Positions 1-5,396 are shown, counted from the first letter of the stretch. The stretch is 7,754 nt of DNA from DASUVJ01 sp036378995 (GCA_036378995.1 DASUVJ010000047.1:1-7754); one strand, 5' to 3'. Program-made: numbers and translations. The notes: a model not told the origin generated them from the letters alone.

Positions 1-1
1 G

Positions 2-217
2 TTATTTACGGAATAAGCGGCCGACGTAACTGAACACCTTTGCCGGTGATAACCAGTCGGTTGCTGATGCGACGTTTGACACGACGACATCGACCCGTTT
101 AATAAGTTGGTTTACCTTGACGAGTACGAGCGTCACGGTAACGAGTAGCGCGATAATGACGATGGAAAGCAGGATGACTGCTATTGTCAGAAGCGTTACA
201 AGGACATTTATATCCAC
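2..217 (-). CDS. Small single-helix membrane protein, unknown function
   Basis: A 71-residue protein starting at GTG (217-215) and ending with TAA. The start is chosen because an excellent Shine-Dalgarno sequence, AAAGGAG (224-230), lies 6 nt upstream. Residues about 5-35 form one long, very hydrophobic helix rich in V, I and L. After it comes an amphipathic segment (36-50) and a short conserved-looking tail with W-L-S-P-A-K (55-60), ending in basic residues (RLFRK). The layout resembles DUF948-like small membrane proteins of CPR bacteria: an N-terminal helix with a short cytoplasmic amphipathic tail. No catalytic motif is visible, and I do not assign a function. It is transcribed divergently from the gene at 432. 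Confidence is high that it is a gene and low on its role. Confidence 0.8.
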   Translation of the reverse strand: MDINVLVTLLTIAVILLSIVIIALLVTVTLVLVKVNQLIKRVDVVVSNVASATDWLSPAKVFSYVGRLFRK

Positions 218-257
218 TTGTTTCTCCTTTCACTGCACTTAGTTGCTACCAATTCTT

Positions 258-263
258 AGTATA
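258..263 (-). promoter_or_regulatory. Candidate -10 box for the 71-residue membrane protein gene
   Basis: TATACT on the minus strand (5 of 6 to TATAAT) would start transcription near 251, giving a leader of about 34 nt that contains the Shine-Dalgarno sequence. I find no recognisable -35 box at 16-18 nt spacing, so this rests on the -10 alone. Confidence 0.35.
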
Positions 264-284
264 AGGCCGGTTGCTTACTGGTGC

Positions 285-300
285 TGTGATATTTATTACA
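285..300. promoter_or_regulatory. CRP/FNR-like dyad in the divergent intergenic region
   Basis: TGTGA-N6-TTACA is an almost perfect inverted repeat (one mismatch between arms). It matches the general form of CRP/FNR-family operators, TGTGA-N6-TCACA. It lies between the two divergent genes, about 20 bp upstream of the minus-strand -10 candidate. No such regulator gene is in the window, so binding is inference. The remainder of the 214-bp gap is AT-rich, with no tRNA, terminator or small gene that I can see. Confidence 0.25.
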
Positions 301-419
301 CGTGGAAGTGTTTTGGTGATGTTTGTATTGAACTGAATCAACTTTTATACATTAGCATTATTTTGACAGAATTGCAATAGTCTAGGAATATTTGCTTTAT
401 AAAACTAGGGTAAAAACGG

Positions 420-425
420 TATACT
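420..425 (+). promoter_or_regulatory. -10 box immediately upstream of the gene at 432
   Basis: TATACT (5 of 6) ends only 6 nt before the ATG at 432, so transcription would start at or next to the start codon and give a leaderless mRNA. There is no clear Shine-Dalgarno sequence before this ATG, which fits. A second candidate, TATAAA at 398-403, would give a short leader. No -35 box with good spacing is seen for either. A TTGACA at 363-368 is too far from both. Confidence 0.45.
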
Positions 426-431
426 AAAGAC

Positions 432-986
432 ATGAATAGTGGTTTTATTTCTCTTGTTGCCGAGATGCCGGTTATACAAATTGGTGTCGTCGAATCGTTA
501 CTGGGTATCGCGGCCGTGGTACTTGCCGTTGGCATAGCCTGGGGTAAGCTTAATACTTCCGTCAGTAATATCGATTCGGACGTACGCGAACTAAAAACCG
601 ATGTCAAAGACGTGCGCGAACGCTTTGCCGCACTTGAAGGAAAAACCAGTGGCCTCTACCAGGCGCATTCGCCTATTAGCCTGACCAAGGACGGCGAGAG
701 GACCCTCAACGATAGTGGCCTTAAGGAATACATCGACCAAAACAAGCAGATATTGATTGATGCCTGCGACGCCGGTGCGGACATGCGAACGCCGTACGAC
801 GTGCAGGAGTGCGTGTTTGAATTCTTTGACTCGCACGAATTACCACAGGAGACTGAAGATAAACTAAAGATATACGCCTACGATCACGGCTTAAAACTTG
901 ACGTTCTTCTGCGCGTCGGAGCGATCTACCTCCGAGACATCGCGCTTATCCAAAAAGGGTTTGACCCTACAGACATCAAAGATTAG
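432..986 (+). CDS. Membrane-anchored coiled-coil protein of unknown function
   Basis: A 184-residue protein starting at ATG (432) and ending with TAG. Residues about 13-38 form one transmembrane helix (ESLLGIAAVVLAVGIAW). It is followed by a heptad-like coiled coil (about 40-70) with repeated V/L spacing and many D, E, K and R residues. A compact soluble C-terminal domain (about 79-176) begins S-P-I-S-L-T-K-D-G and contains K-E-Y-I-D-Q-N-K (98-105), P-Y-D-V-Q-E (121-126) and I-Y-L-R-D-I (165-170). I recognise this arrangement from widespread uncharacterised bacterial proteins of similar length that start this domain with SP-x-x-LT-x-x-G, but I know no function. The cytoplasmic side is the likely location of the C-terminal domain. 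The gene stands alone on the plus strand and its stop overlaps that of the convergent hydrolase gene. Confidence 0.8.
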   Translation: MNSGFISLVAEMPVIQIGVVESLLGIAAVVLAVGIAWGKLNTSVSNIDSDVRELKTDVKDVRERFAALEGKTSGLYQAHSPISLTKDGERTLNDSGLKEYIDQNKQILIDACDAGADMRTPYDVQECVFEFFDSHELPQETEDKLKIYAYDHGLKLDVLLRVGAIYLRDIALIQKGFDPTDIKD

Positions 987-1561
987 TCCTGCTTTTTAAC
1001 CAGCCATATAATATACGGCGTAAAAATAGTGAGACAGAGAATGATCGTCATCATGTGACCGACGGCGGGCACGGTGTGGTTATGGGCGCCTTTTATGACA
1101 GTATGACGTGTGCGGACGATATGATCAGCCATACCTCGAACGGTGTGCGTCCTGCTCGCCGGAAACGATCCAAGAGATTGCTTCATACTACGCATTGACC
1201 AATCAAACGCAGGCGAACGTTTTAATGTAACCGGCGAGACTTTTGCCCCCGGATCATTCGCACCGGCGATCGTCATAAGCCGGCGGATTGATGGGCGTGC
1301 CTGTGCGGCATTTATTGCCATGCTGCCACCCGCGCTTTCGCCAATAAGAGTTACTGCGTAGCCCTTCGCCTCGGCGTGGTCAATCGCCCCCAGTACCTTC
1401 TCTAATTTTGATTCGTAGGATTCCCGATCATACCACAGCATCGGTACAAAATCCGCACGCACACCAAATAATCGCCAAAACCATAACGCAAGACTGCGTC
1501 CGTTGTCGGCGCCGTCGCCTAGTCCGGGGATATAAACCACCCGGTGACGGAGTTTATTCAT
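983..1561 (-). CDS. Alpha/beta hydrolase with C-terminal membrane helix
   Basis: A 192-residue protein, taking ATG at 1561-1559 as the start. The N-terminal strand and oxyanion-like loop R-V-V-Y-I-P-G-L-G-D-G (7-17) are typical of alpha/beta hydrolases. The nucleophile elbow is G-E-S-A-G (74-78, Ser76). Asp146 (M-A-D-H) and His169 (A-V-G-H), or possibly His162, complete a plausible triad. Residues about 170-187 are strongly hydrophobic and end in KKQD, which reads as a C-terminal membrane helix placed directly after the catalytic His. The substrate is unknown; esterase or lipase-like activity is inference. The start overlaps the preceding gene's stop by 8 bp (1554-1561), suggesting translational coupling. 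A frame extension to an ATG at 1642 is possible but would overlap the upstream gene by 89 bp. Its stop overlaps that of the convergent gene. Confidence 0.8.
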   Translation of the reverse strand: MNKLRHRVVYIPGLGDGADNGRSLALWFWRLFGVRADFVPMLWYDRESYESKLEKVLGAIDHAEAKGYAVTLIGESAGGSMAINAAQARPSIRRLMTIAGANDPGAKVSPVTLKRSPAFDWSMRSMKQSLGSFPASRTHTVRGMADHIVRTRHTVIKGAHNHTVPAVGHMMTIILCLTIFTPYIIWLVKKQD

Positions 1562-2084
1562 CTCCGGCAAGAAAGGCTTTCCAGAATTCCTTCCACTGGT
1601 CGGCTGATTCTTTGGTCGGAAGTTTTTCGTGAGCGAGAGCAAGCAGGGATTTCTTGGGCGCCTTCTCTTCTATTCCAACGATAATACGTGTACTGTCGCT
1701 AAGACTAGCTTTAAAATAACGGCGCTTCTCGGTTTTGCTTTTATCAGATTTTACGAGCGTTTGCCCGTTTAGTTCGGGCGTATCGATGATCTTTTGTTGC
1801 CACCACTCGAGCGTCTCTTTGGGCGTGCCCGCAAGAACACGGCTAGCACTAACTGTAAACGTTCCGTCACTCTCCTGGCCAGGCAGTCGGCGGCCAATTT
1901 CCTGTTCATATCGGACAGTCAGGCCTTGAGCCCACCAACCATCGACGTTATGAACATCATGCAGCCATGCGGCAATCTCTTTGTGCGGAAGATCACGAGC
2001 ACCAGCTCCATCAAGCAGACTCATCCACTCCTTCCACTCTTTACCAGTTGCTTCGAGGATTTTGTCTTCAGAGATGATGCCCAT
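1554..2084 (-). CDS. DUF4287-like plus short SRPBCC-like two-domain protein
   Basis: A 176-residue soluble protein starting at ATG (2084) with Shine-Dalgarno TAAGGAG 5 nt upstream. Residues 1-65 match my memory of the DUF4287 family: A-T-G-K-x-W-x-E-W (12-20), then H-K-E-I-A-A-W-L-H-D-x-H (34-45), and G-W-W-A-Q-x-x-T-V-x-Y-E (49-60). Residues about 76-174 resemble a shortened START/SRPBCC (AHSA1-type) fold. They begin F-T-V-S-A-S-R (76-82) and end with the usual late elements: D-S-T-R-I-I-V-G (130-137), A-H-E-K-L (151-155) and a final W-K-x-F-W-K helix (164-169). At about 100 residues this part is shorter than the usual SRPBCC length of about 140, so the ligand cavity may be reduced. No catalytic residues are visible. 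It is the middle gene of the aspS-led operon, 9 bp behind aspS and overlapping the hydrolase gene. Confidence 0.8.
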   Translation of the reverse strand: MGIISEDKILEATGKEWKEWMSLLDGAGARDLPHKEIAAWLHDVHNVDGWWAQGLTVRYEQEIGRRLPGQESDGTFTVSASRVLAGTPKETLEWWQQKIIDTPELNGQTLVKSDKSKTEKRRYFKASLSDSTRIIVGIEEKAPKKSLLALAHEKLPTKESADQWKEFWKAFLAGDE

Positions 2085-2089
2085 GTATT

Positions 2090-2096
2090 CTCCTTA
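2090..2096 (-). promoter_or_regulatory. Shine-Dalgarno sequence embedded in the aspS stop codon
   Basis: TAAGGAG on the minus strand contains the TAA stop of aspS (2096-2094) and is the ribosome binding site for the ATG at 2084, with 5 nt spacing. It fixes that start and implies co-translation with aspS. Confidence 0.75.
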
Positions 2097-3407
2097 CGGT
2101 GTTAAGCGGTTGATGTCTCGTGGGAACAATGTCGCTTCTTTAACATTAGCAAGACCGATGGTTTTTTGCACCAGACGGTCGATGCCAAAGCCACATCCGC
2201 CGTGTTGCGGAAGGCCGTATTTAAAGGCCTGTAGGTAATATTTAAAGCCTTCGTGCGAGACATCGAGACCAGCAGCGGTCATCTGTTCGATCATCTTTTC
2301 GTAATTGTTTTCACGCAGCGGACAGGTCGCAATCTCGAGACCGCGGAACAATAAGTCACCCCACATAACAGTACCTTCATCATCAAACTTGTGATAAAAC
2401 TTGCCGGCTTCCGCTGGGAAATGCGTCGCAAACACTAGGTCGCTGCCAAGTTGCTTGCGCGCGTAGTCAGAGATCCAGCGCTCTTCGTCCGGAATGAGGT
2501 CCTTCTCTTGTGTTGTATCGGTTTTGGTCGCCTTAGTATACATATCGTGGATTTCAGCGATAGTAAAGCGCGGCACCTTGCCGTCTTCTGGTAACACGAG
2601 CTCGGGCGCGTTGAGCGTCTTAAAGTCGGCGGCGTGCTCTTCGTAGATGCGGCGCAACACGTTCTGTGTCATGTTACCGACCATATCCAAAACGTCGTCG
2701 TGGGATTCAACGAAGCCCATCTCAATATCAAGCATTGTCAGTTCTGTTAAGTGACGGGTCGTTGCGCTTGGCTCCGCACGGTAACTGTGACCGATTTCAA
2801 AGACGCGTTCAAAAGCGCCGACCATAATCTGCTTATAAAACTGCGGACTCTGAGCGAGCGTTGCTGTTTTGCCAAAGTAGTCCAGCTTGAACACCTCAGC
2901 TCCACCCTCGGTTGCCTCGGCAAGTAGCTTTGGTGTGTCGATTTCGACGAACTCTTGGCCCGTCAGGTATTCGCGGACGTAGCGCGTCAGGCTGGCGCGA
3001 ATCTTAAAGATTTTTTGCTCCTGAAGGTTGCGGATGTTGAGGACACGGTATTCAAATAACGTATCGAGGTTCTCGGCTTTGTGGCTAATAGGCTTGTCGA
3101 TTTCGATCGGCGGCTCGTCGGTGACAGGCACGTCGACAACAACCGTTACGTCGTGAAGTTCAGCCCCGCCAGGCGCGCGCTCATCAGCAATAACGGTACC
3201 TGTTAACGACAGAACCGTTCCAATTTGAAGGCCGCGAAGCTTCTCGAGCTCGTCTTTGTTGTCGATGAGTGTCTGCGTAAGACCGCTACGGTCGCGGACC
3301 GTAATAAAGTTGAGCCCGCCAAGAAGGCGCTTTTTGTGAAGCCATCCTTTAATCGTTACTGTCTGGCCGATGTTTTCGGCAAGTTCCCGTGCAAGTGTTC
3401 GTGTCAT
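2094..3407 (-). CDS. aspS: Archaeal-type aspartyl-tRNA synthetase, probably non-discriminating
   Basis: A 437-residue class II aminoacyl-tRNA synthetase that attaches aspartate to tRNA in the cytoplasm. The ATG at 3407 is chosen because TAAGGA lies 7-8 nt upstream; the frame is open to an unsupported ATG at 3464. An N-terminal OB-fold anticodon-binding domain (about 1-105) includes G-W-L-H-K-K-R (21-27) and R-A-P-G-G (77-81). The catalytic core follows: motif 1 around E-F-V-E-I-D-T-P-K (152-160), motif 2 F-E-I-G-x-x-Y-R-A-E (203-212) with R-H-L-T-E (218-222), and motif 3 G-F-G-I-D-R-L-V (406-413) ending L-F-P-R-D-x-x-R-L-T-P at the C-terminus. The length of about 430 residues and lack of the bacterial GAD insertion mark the archaeal/eukaryotic type. 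His24 in GWLH is the residue linked with relaxed anticodon recognition, so the enzyme may also charge tRNA(Asn) for amidation by GatCAB. This last point is inference. It is the first gene of a three-gene operon. Confidence 0.95.
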   Translation of the reverse strand: MTRTLARELAENIGQTVTIKGWLHKKRLLGGLNFITVRDRSGLTQTLIDNKDELEKLRGLQIGTVLSLTGTVIADERAPGGAELHDVTVVVDVPVTDEPPIEIDKPISHKAENLDTLFEYRVLNIRNLQEQKIFKIRASLTRYVREYLTGQEFVEIDTPKLLAEATEGGAEVFKLDYFGKTATLAQSPQFYKQIMVGAFERVFEIGHSYRAEPSATTRHLTELTMLDIEMGFVESHDDVLDMVGNMTQNVLRRIYEEHAADFKTLNAPELVLPEDGKVPRFTIAEIHDMYTKATKTDTTQEKDLIPDEERWISDYARKQLGSDLVFATHFPAEAGKFYHKFDDEGTVMWGDLLFRGLEIATCPLRENNYEKMIEQMTAAGLDVSHEGFKYYLQAFKYGLPQHGGCGFGIDRLVQKTIGLANVKEATLFPRDINRLTP

Positions 3408-3524
3408 AGTAAATTCCTTATTAGTCGTAGGTATTTTGGGCTGAGAAGGGTCGATCACTAGCAAGCTCGCCGGCTGCTAGCCGACCCGTTGATTATTGTC
3501 GTTATCAACTCGCCATGTCATATT
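3408..3524 (-). promoter_or_regulatory. Structured 5' leader of aspS
   Basis: The expected transcript start near 3524 gives a leader of about 117 nt with two adjacent hairpins. The first, at 3488-3509, has arms GTTGAT/ATCAAC (6 bp) and a 10-nt loop. The second, at 3448-3487, has outer arms GGGTCG/CGACCC (3448-3453 with 3482-3487), an asymmetric internal loop, and inner arms CTAGCA/TGCTAG (3458-3463 with 3475-3480). It can be extended by a GC pair step in the apical loop. The hairpins abut at 3487/3488 and could stack. Neither is followed by a U-run, so they do not look like an intrinsic terminator. The T-box consensus is absent. The Shine-Dalgarno sequence (around 3415-3421) is outside the hairpins. 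Confidence 0.55.
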
Positions 3525-3530
3525 ACAATC

Positions 3531-3559
3531 ATTTTACCACTTTCGCCCCTGTTTGTCAT
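3531..3559 (-). promoter_or_regulatory. Promoter for the aspS operon
   Basis: On the minus strand, -35 ATGACA (3559-3554, 5 of 6 to TTGACA) and -10 TAAAAT (3536-3531, 5 of 6 to TATAAT) are separated by exactly 17 nt. This is the best sigma-70-type promoter in the window. It lies in the 166-bp gap between the CNNM/CBS gene stop and the aspS start, so aspS can be transcribed independently of that gene. Confidence 0.65.
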
Positions 3560-3573
3560 ACCGGGCTAAGTCG

Positions 3574-4590
3574 CTAGACGTCTTCGTGTTTTTTGGGATG
3601 GTTATTGCCACGGGGATTTCGCATGGCAACAGCACGCAGATCATCGTGCGCATCGAACTCGTCAACGATCTTTCGACCTAGGAGCGCTTCAATAACGTCC
3701 TCTAAACTGAGCAGGCCGACGGTTTCACGAAACTCATTAACGACCACGAATAAGTGATGGTGCGTACGGATAAAAGCCGCGAGCGCGTGTTGCAGATTTT
3801 GGTCTTCCTTTATGTAAAATACGCGCGGCTCCATGGCTTTTGCTGCCGTAGTGGAACGCTTAGAGTCGAGCGTAAACAAATTTTGAATATGCAACATACC
3901 AACCACATGATCAACATCACCGTCGATGACCGGGAAACGACTGTGTCCGGTTTTATGGAGGTCATCAAGCACGAGCGGACCAAGCAGTTCTTTTTGATCG
4001 ATACTGTCAATGACACCACGCGGCGTCATGATTTCGCGAACTTCCCGCTCGCCAAAACTGAGCCCATGCGTAAGCAGCTTTTTCTCATCAGGTGAAAGCA
4101 GCTGGCCTGAGGTCTCGATCAAATGCGCCAGCTCTTCACGCGAGTCGAGCGTCGTATCGACAGGTTCTTGTCGGCTGACATTACGCAGAATACGCACTAT
4201 CGCAGGATAACGGCGAATCAGACCAAGGATTTTATCTTCGTGCCGGTCATACAGCGCCTGGGCACGCTTACTGACGGCCGGGCGACGAGAAAGCGCCCCG
4301 TACTCCAGAGCCACAACAACGGCGAGTAGAATGCCAACCAGCCAGCCAAAGGCAGCAACAGCCGTAATAACAAACAGTACAAGCAAAAGCGCCGACATTA
4401 CGCGCTGCAGCGAAATAACATCGTCAACAAGCAGTTCTCTGGAAAGAACTTCTTCGGCAGCCGAGTCGCCTGCTGCTTTGCGGCGCTTGAGTTCGTACCC
4501 GCTTAGCGCCGTGCGGCGCGGCTGAATGGCGGCAACAACAATAAGAGCCACAAACAGCGCTAAACAAACAATTGCCATAAACAGCATCAT
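3574..4590 (-). CDS. Divergent CNNM/CBS-domain membrane protein (CorC/HlyC-related, truncated type)
   Basis: A 338-residue integral membrane protein of the CNNM plus CBS-pair group, whose members are implicated in Mg2+ or other cation transport. Helix 1 covers about 4-22, followed by a cytoplasmic or amphipathic stretch (23-60) and two close helices (about 65-98). The CBS pair runs from about 181 to 312. CBS1 begins E-R-E-V-R-E-I-M-T-P-R (181-191) and contains S-R-F-P-V-I (217-222) and V-V-G-M-L-H (229-234). CBS2 contains H-L-F-V-V-V-N-E-F (279-287) and G-L-L-S-L-E-D-V-I-E-A-L-L-G (292-305), the family signature. The usual C-terminal CorC_HlyC domain of about 80 residues is missing; only a charged 26-residue tail remains. 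The two Met codons at 4590 and 4587 are both possible starts. The last ATG-proximal bases (GAGGG) give a weak Shine-Dalgarno sequence. It is divergent from the dsbA-like gene. Confidence 0.88.
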   Translation of the reverse strand: MMLFMAIVCLALFVALIVVAAIQPRRTALSGYELKRRKAAGDSAAEEVLSRELLVDDVISLQRVMSALLLVLFVITAVAAFGWLVGILLAVVVALEYGALSRRPAVSKRAQALYDRHEDKILGLIRRYPAIVRILRNVSRQEPVDTTLDSREELAHLIETSGQLLSPDEKKLLTHGLSFGEREVREIMTPRGVIDSIDQKELLGPLVLDDLHKTGHSRFPVIDGDVDHVVGMLHIQNLFTLDSKRSTTAAKAMEPRVFYIKEDQNLQHALAAFIRTHHHLFVVVNEFRETVGLLSLEDVIEALLGRKIVDEFDAHDDLRAVAMRNPRGNNHPKKHEDV

Positions 4591-4591
4591 A

Positions 4592-4610
4592 GTACCCTCT
4601 ATTGTACCCT
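4592..4610 (-). repeat. Twin AGGGTAC repeats around the CNNM gene -10 region
   Basis: Read on the minus strand, AGGGTAC occurs at 4610-4604 and 4598-4592, a 12-bp period, directly before the ATG at 4590. The bases between include TACAAT (4606-4601, 5 of 6 to a -10 box). If that -10 is used, the mRNA would have only a 3-4 nt leader. The repeats could be a regulator site; this is inference. Confidence 0.35.
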
Positions 4611-4646
4611 ATCGTCTCTTGCTCGCACACTTTATTTTCGCTACAC

Positions 4647-4658
4647 TTACTATAGTAA
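4647..4658. promoter_or_regulatory. Symmetric palindrome carrying a -10 box on each strand
   Basis: TTACTATAGTAA is a perfect 12-bp palindrome between the divergent CNNM/CBS and dsbA-like genes. It gives TATAGT (5 of 6) on the plus strand at 4651-4656 and on the minus strand at 4654-4649. The plus start would fall near 4663, at the edge of the dsbA Shine-Dalgarno sequence. The minus start would fall near 4642, about 52 nt before the CNNM ATG. No good -35 box is visible on either side. Confidence 0.45.
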
Positions 4659-4662
4659 TCAT

Positions 4663-4668
4663 AAGGAG
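4663..4668 (+). promoter_or_regulatory. Shine-Dalgarno sequence for the dsbA-like gene
   Basis: AAGGAG lies 6 nt before GTG at 4675. It decides this GTG start, since no ATG is nearby in frame. Confidence 0.75.
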
Positions 4669-4674
4669 TTTGTA

Positions 4675-5376
4675 GTGAACAAAAAAGCGTGGTTAATCTT
4701 CGGAGGCGTCGTTGTCCTCGTTATTGCGGGACTGGTGTATCTTTCTAATAAAAATAAGATCGACGTCAGCGGCGTTAATCTGAATAGCACATTGTCCGCC
4801 AATGAACAGTCGGGCGATATTGCTGACCATGTTTTTGGTAAAAAGGACAGCAAGGTTATATTAGTTGAATATGGTGATTTTCAGTGCCCAGGATGTGGCA
4901 ACGCCCACCCTACCGTTAAAAAATTGAGCGAAAAATACAAGGATCAGATCGCTTTTGTATTCCGTAATTTCCCTCTTACTAATATCCATCCGAACGCACG
5001 TGCTGCGGCAGCAACGGCTGAGGCCGCCGGCCTTCAGGGAAAGTACTGGGAAATGCACAACCGTCTGTTCGAAAGCCAAAATGGATGGAGCACGCTAAAT
5101 AGCAACGAGCGCACCGAGTTCTTTAAAGTGTATGCGAAAGAATTTAACCTGGACGGTGAAAAGTTCGAGAGCGACCTCGTTGGCGAGCAGGTGAACAAAA
5201 AGATTAACTACGACCGCGCACTCGCTGGCAAAGCAAATGTCACCTCTACTCCTTCGTTCTTCCTAAACGGCCAGAGCCTCGGCGATGACATTTGGAGCGA
5301 CGAAGCCAAGTTTGAAGAAGCTATCTTAAAAGAAATGCAGAAGCAAGGCATTGAGGCTCCGAAAGCTCAGAACTAG
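4675..5376 (+). CDS. Membrane-anchored DsbA-like thiol-disulfide oxidoreductase
   Basis: A 233-residue thioredoxin-fold protein starting at GTG and ending with TAG. The N-terminus K-K-A-W and a hydrophobic segment at about 5-23 form an uncleaved-looking signal anchor (no lipobox Cys), placing the domain outside the membrane. The catalytic domain starts V-I-L-V-E-Y-G-D-F-Q and carries the active site C-P-G-C (71-74). An R-N-F-P (97-100) element and a helical insertion with conserved A-R-A-A-A-A-T-E-A-A (108-118 region) follow, as in BdbD/DsbA 'thioredoxin_4' proteins. The cis-proline loop is T-P-S-F-F-L-N-G (192-199, Pro193). The only two cysteines are those of the active site. The expected role is introducing disulfides into exported proteins. 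No DsbB or VKOR partner for reoxidation is in the window. A strong terminator follows 20 bp after the stop. Confidence 0.93.
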   Translation: MNKKAWLIFGGVVVLVIAGLVYLSNKNKIDVSGVNLNSTLSANEQSGDIADHVFGKKDSKVILVEYGDFQCPGCGNAHPTVKKLSEKYKDQIAFVFRNFPLTNIHPNARAAAATAEAAGLQGKYWEMHNRLFESQNGWSTLNSNERTEFFKVYAKEFNLDGEKFESDLVGEQVNKKINYDRALAGKANVTSTPSFFLNGQSLGDDIWSDEAKFEEAILKEMQKQGIEAPKAQN

Positions 5377-5396
5377 CACATTGCTTAATCAAACTA

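Noticed and set aside
363..368. TTGACA as the -35 box for the gene at 432
   Set aside because: It is about 29 bp from TATAAA and about 51 bp from TATACT. The hexamer at 17-nt spacing (386-391) matches a -10 box at only 3 of 6 positions.
1562..1642. Longer hydrolase starting at 1642
   Set aside because: The added 27 residues are not hydrolase-like and would overlap the upstream gene by 89 bp. ATG at 1561 begins just before the first core strand.
3408..3464. N-terminal extension of AspRS to an ATG at 3464
   Set aside because: It has no Shine-Dalgarno sequence and its sequence is not family-like. It would run through the hairpin at 3448-3487, while ATG 3407 has a good ribosome binding site and the expected N-terminus.
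3408..3524. T-box riboswitch for aspS
   Set aside because: The conserved T-box sequence and a terminator/antiterminator pair are absent.
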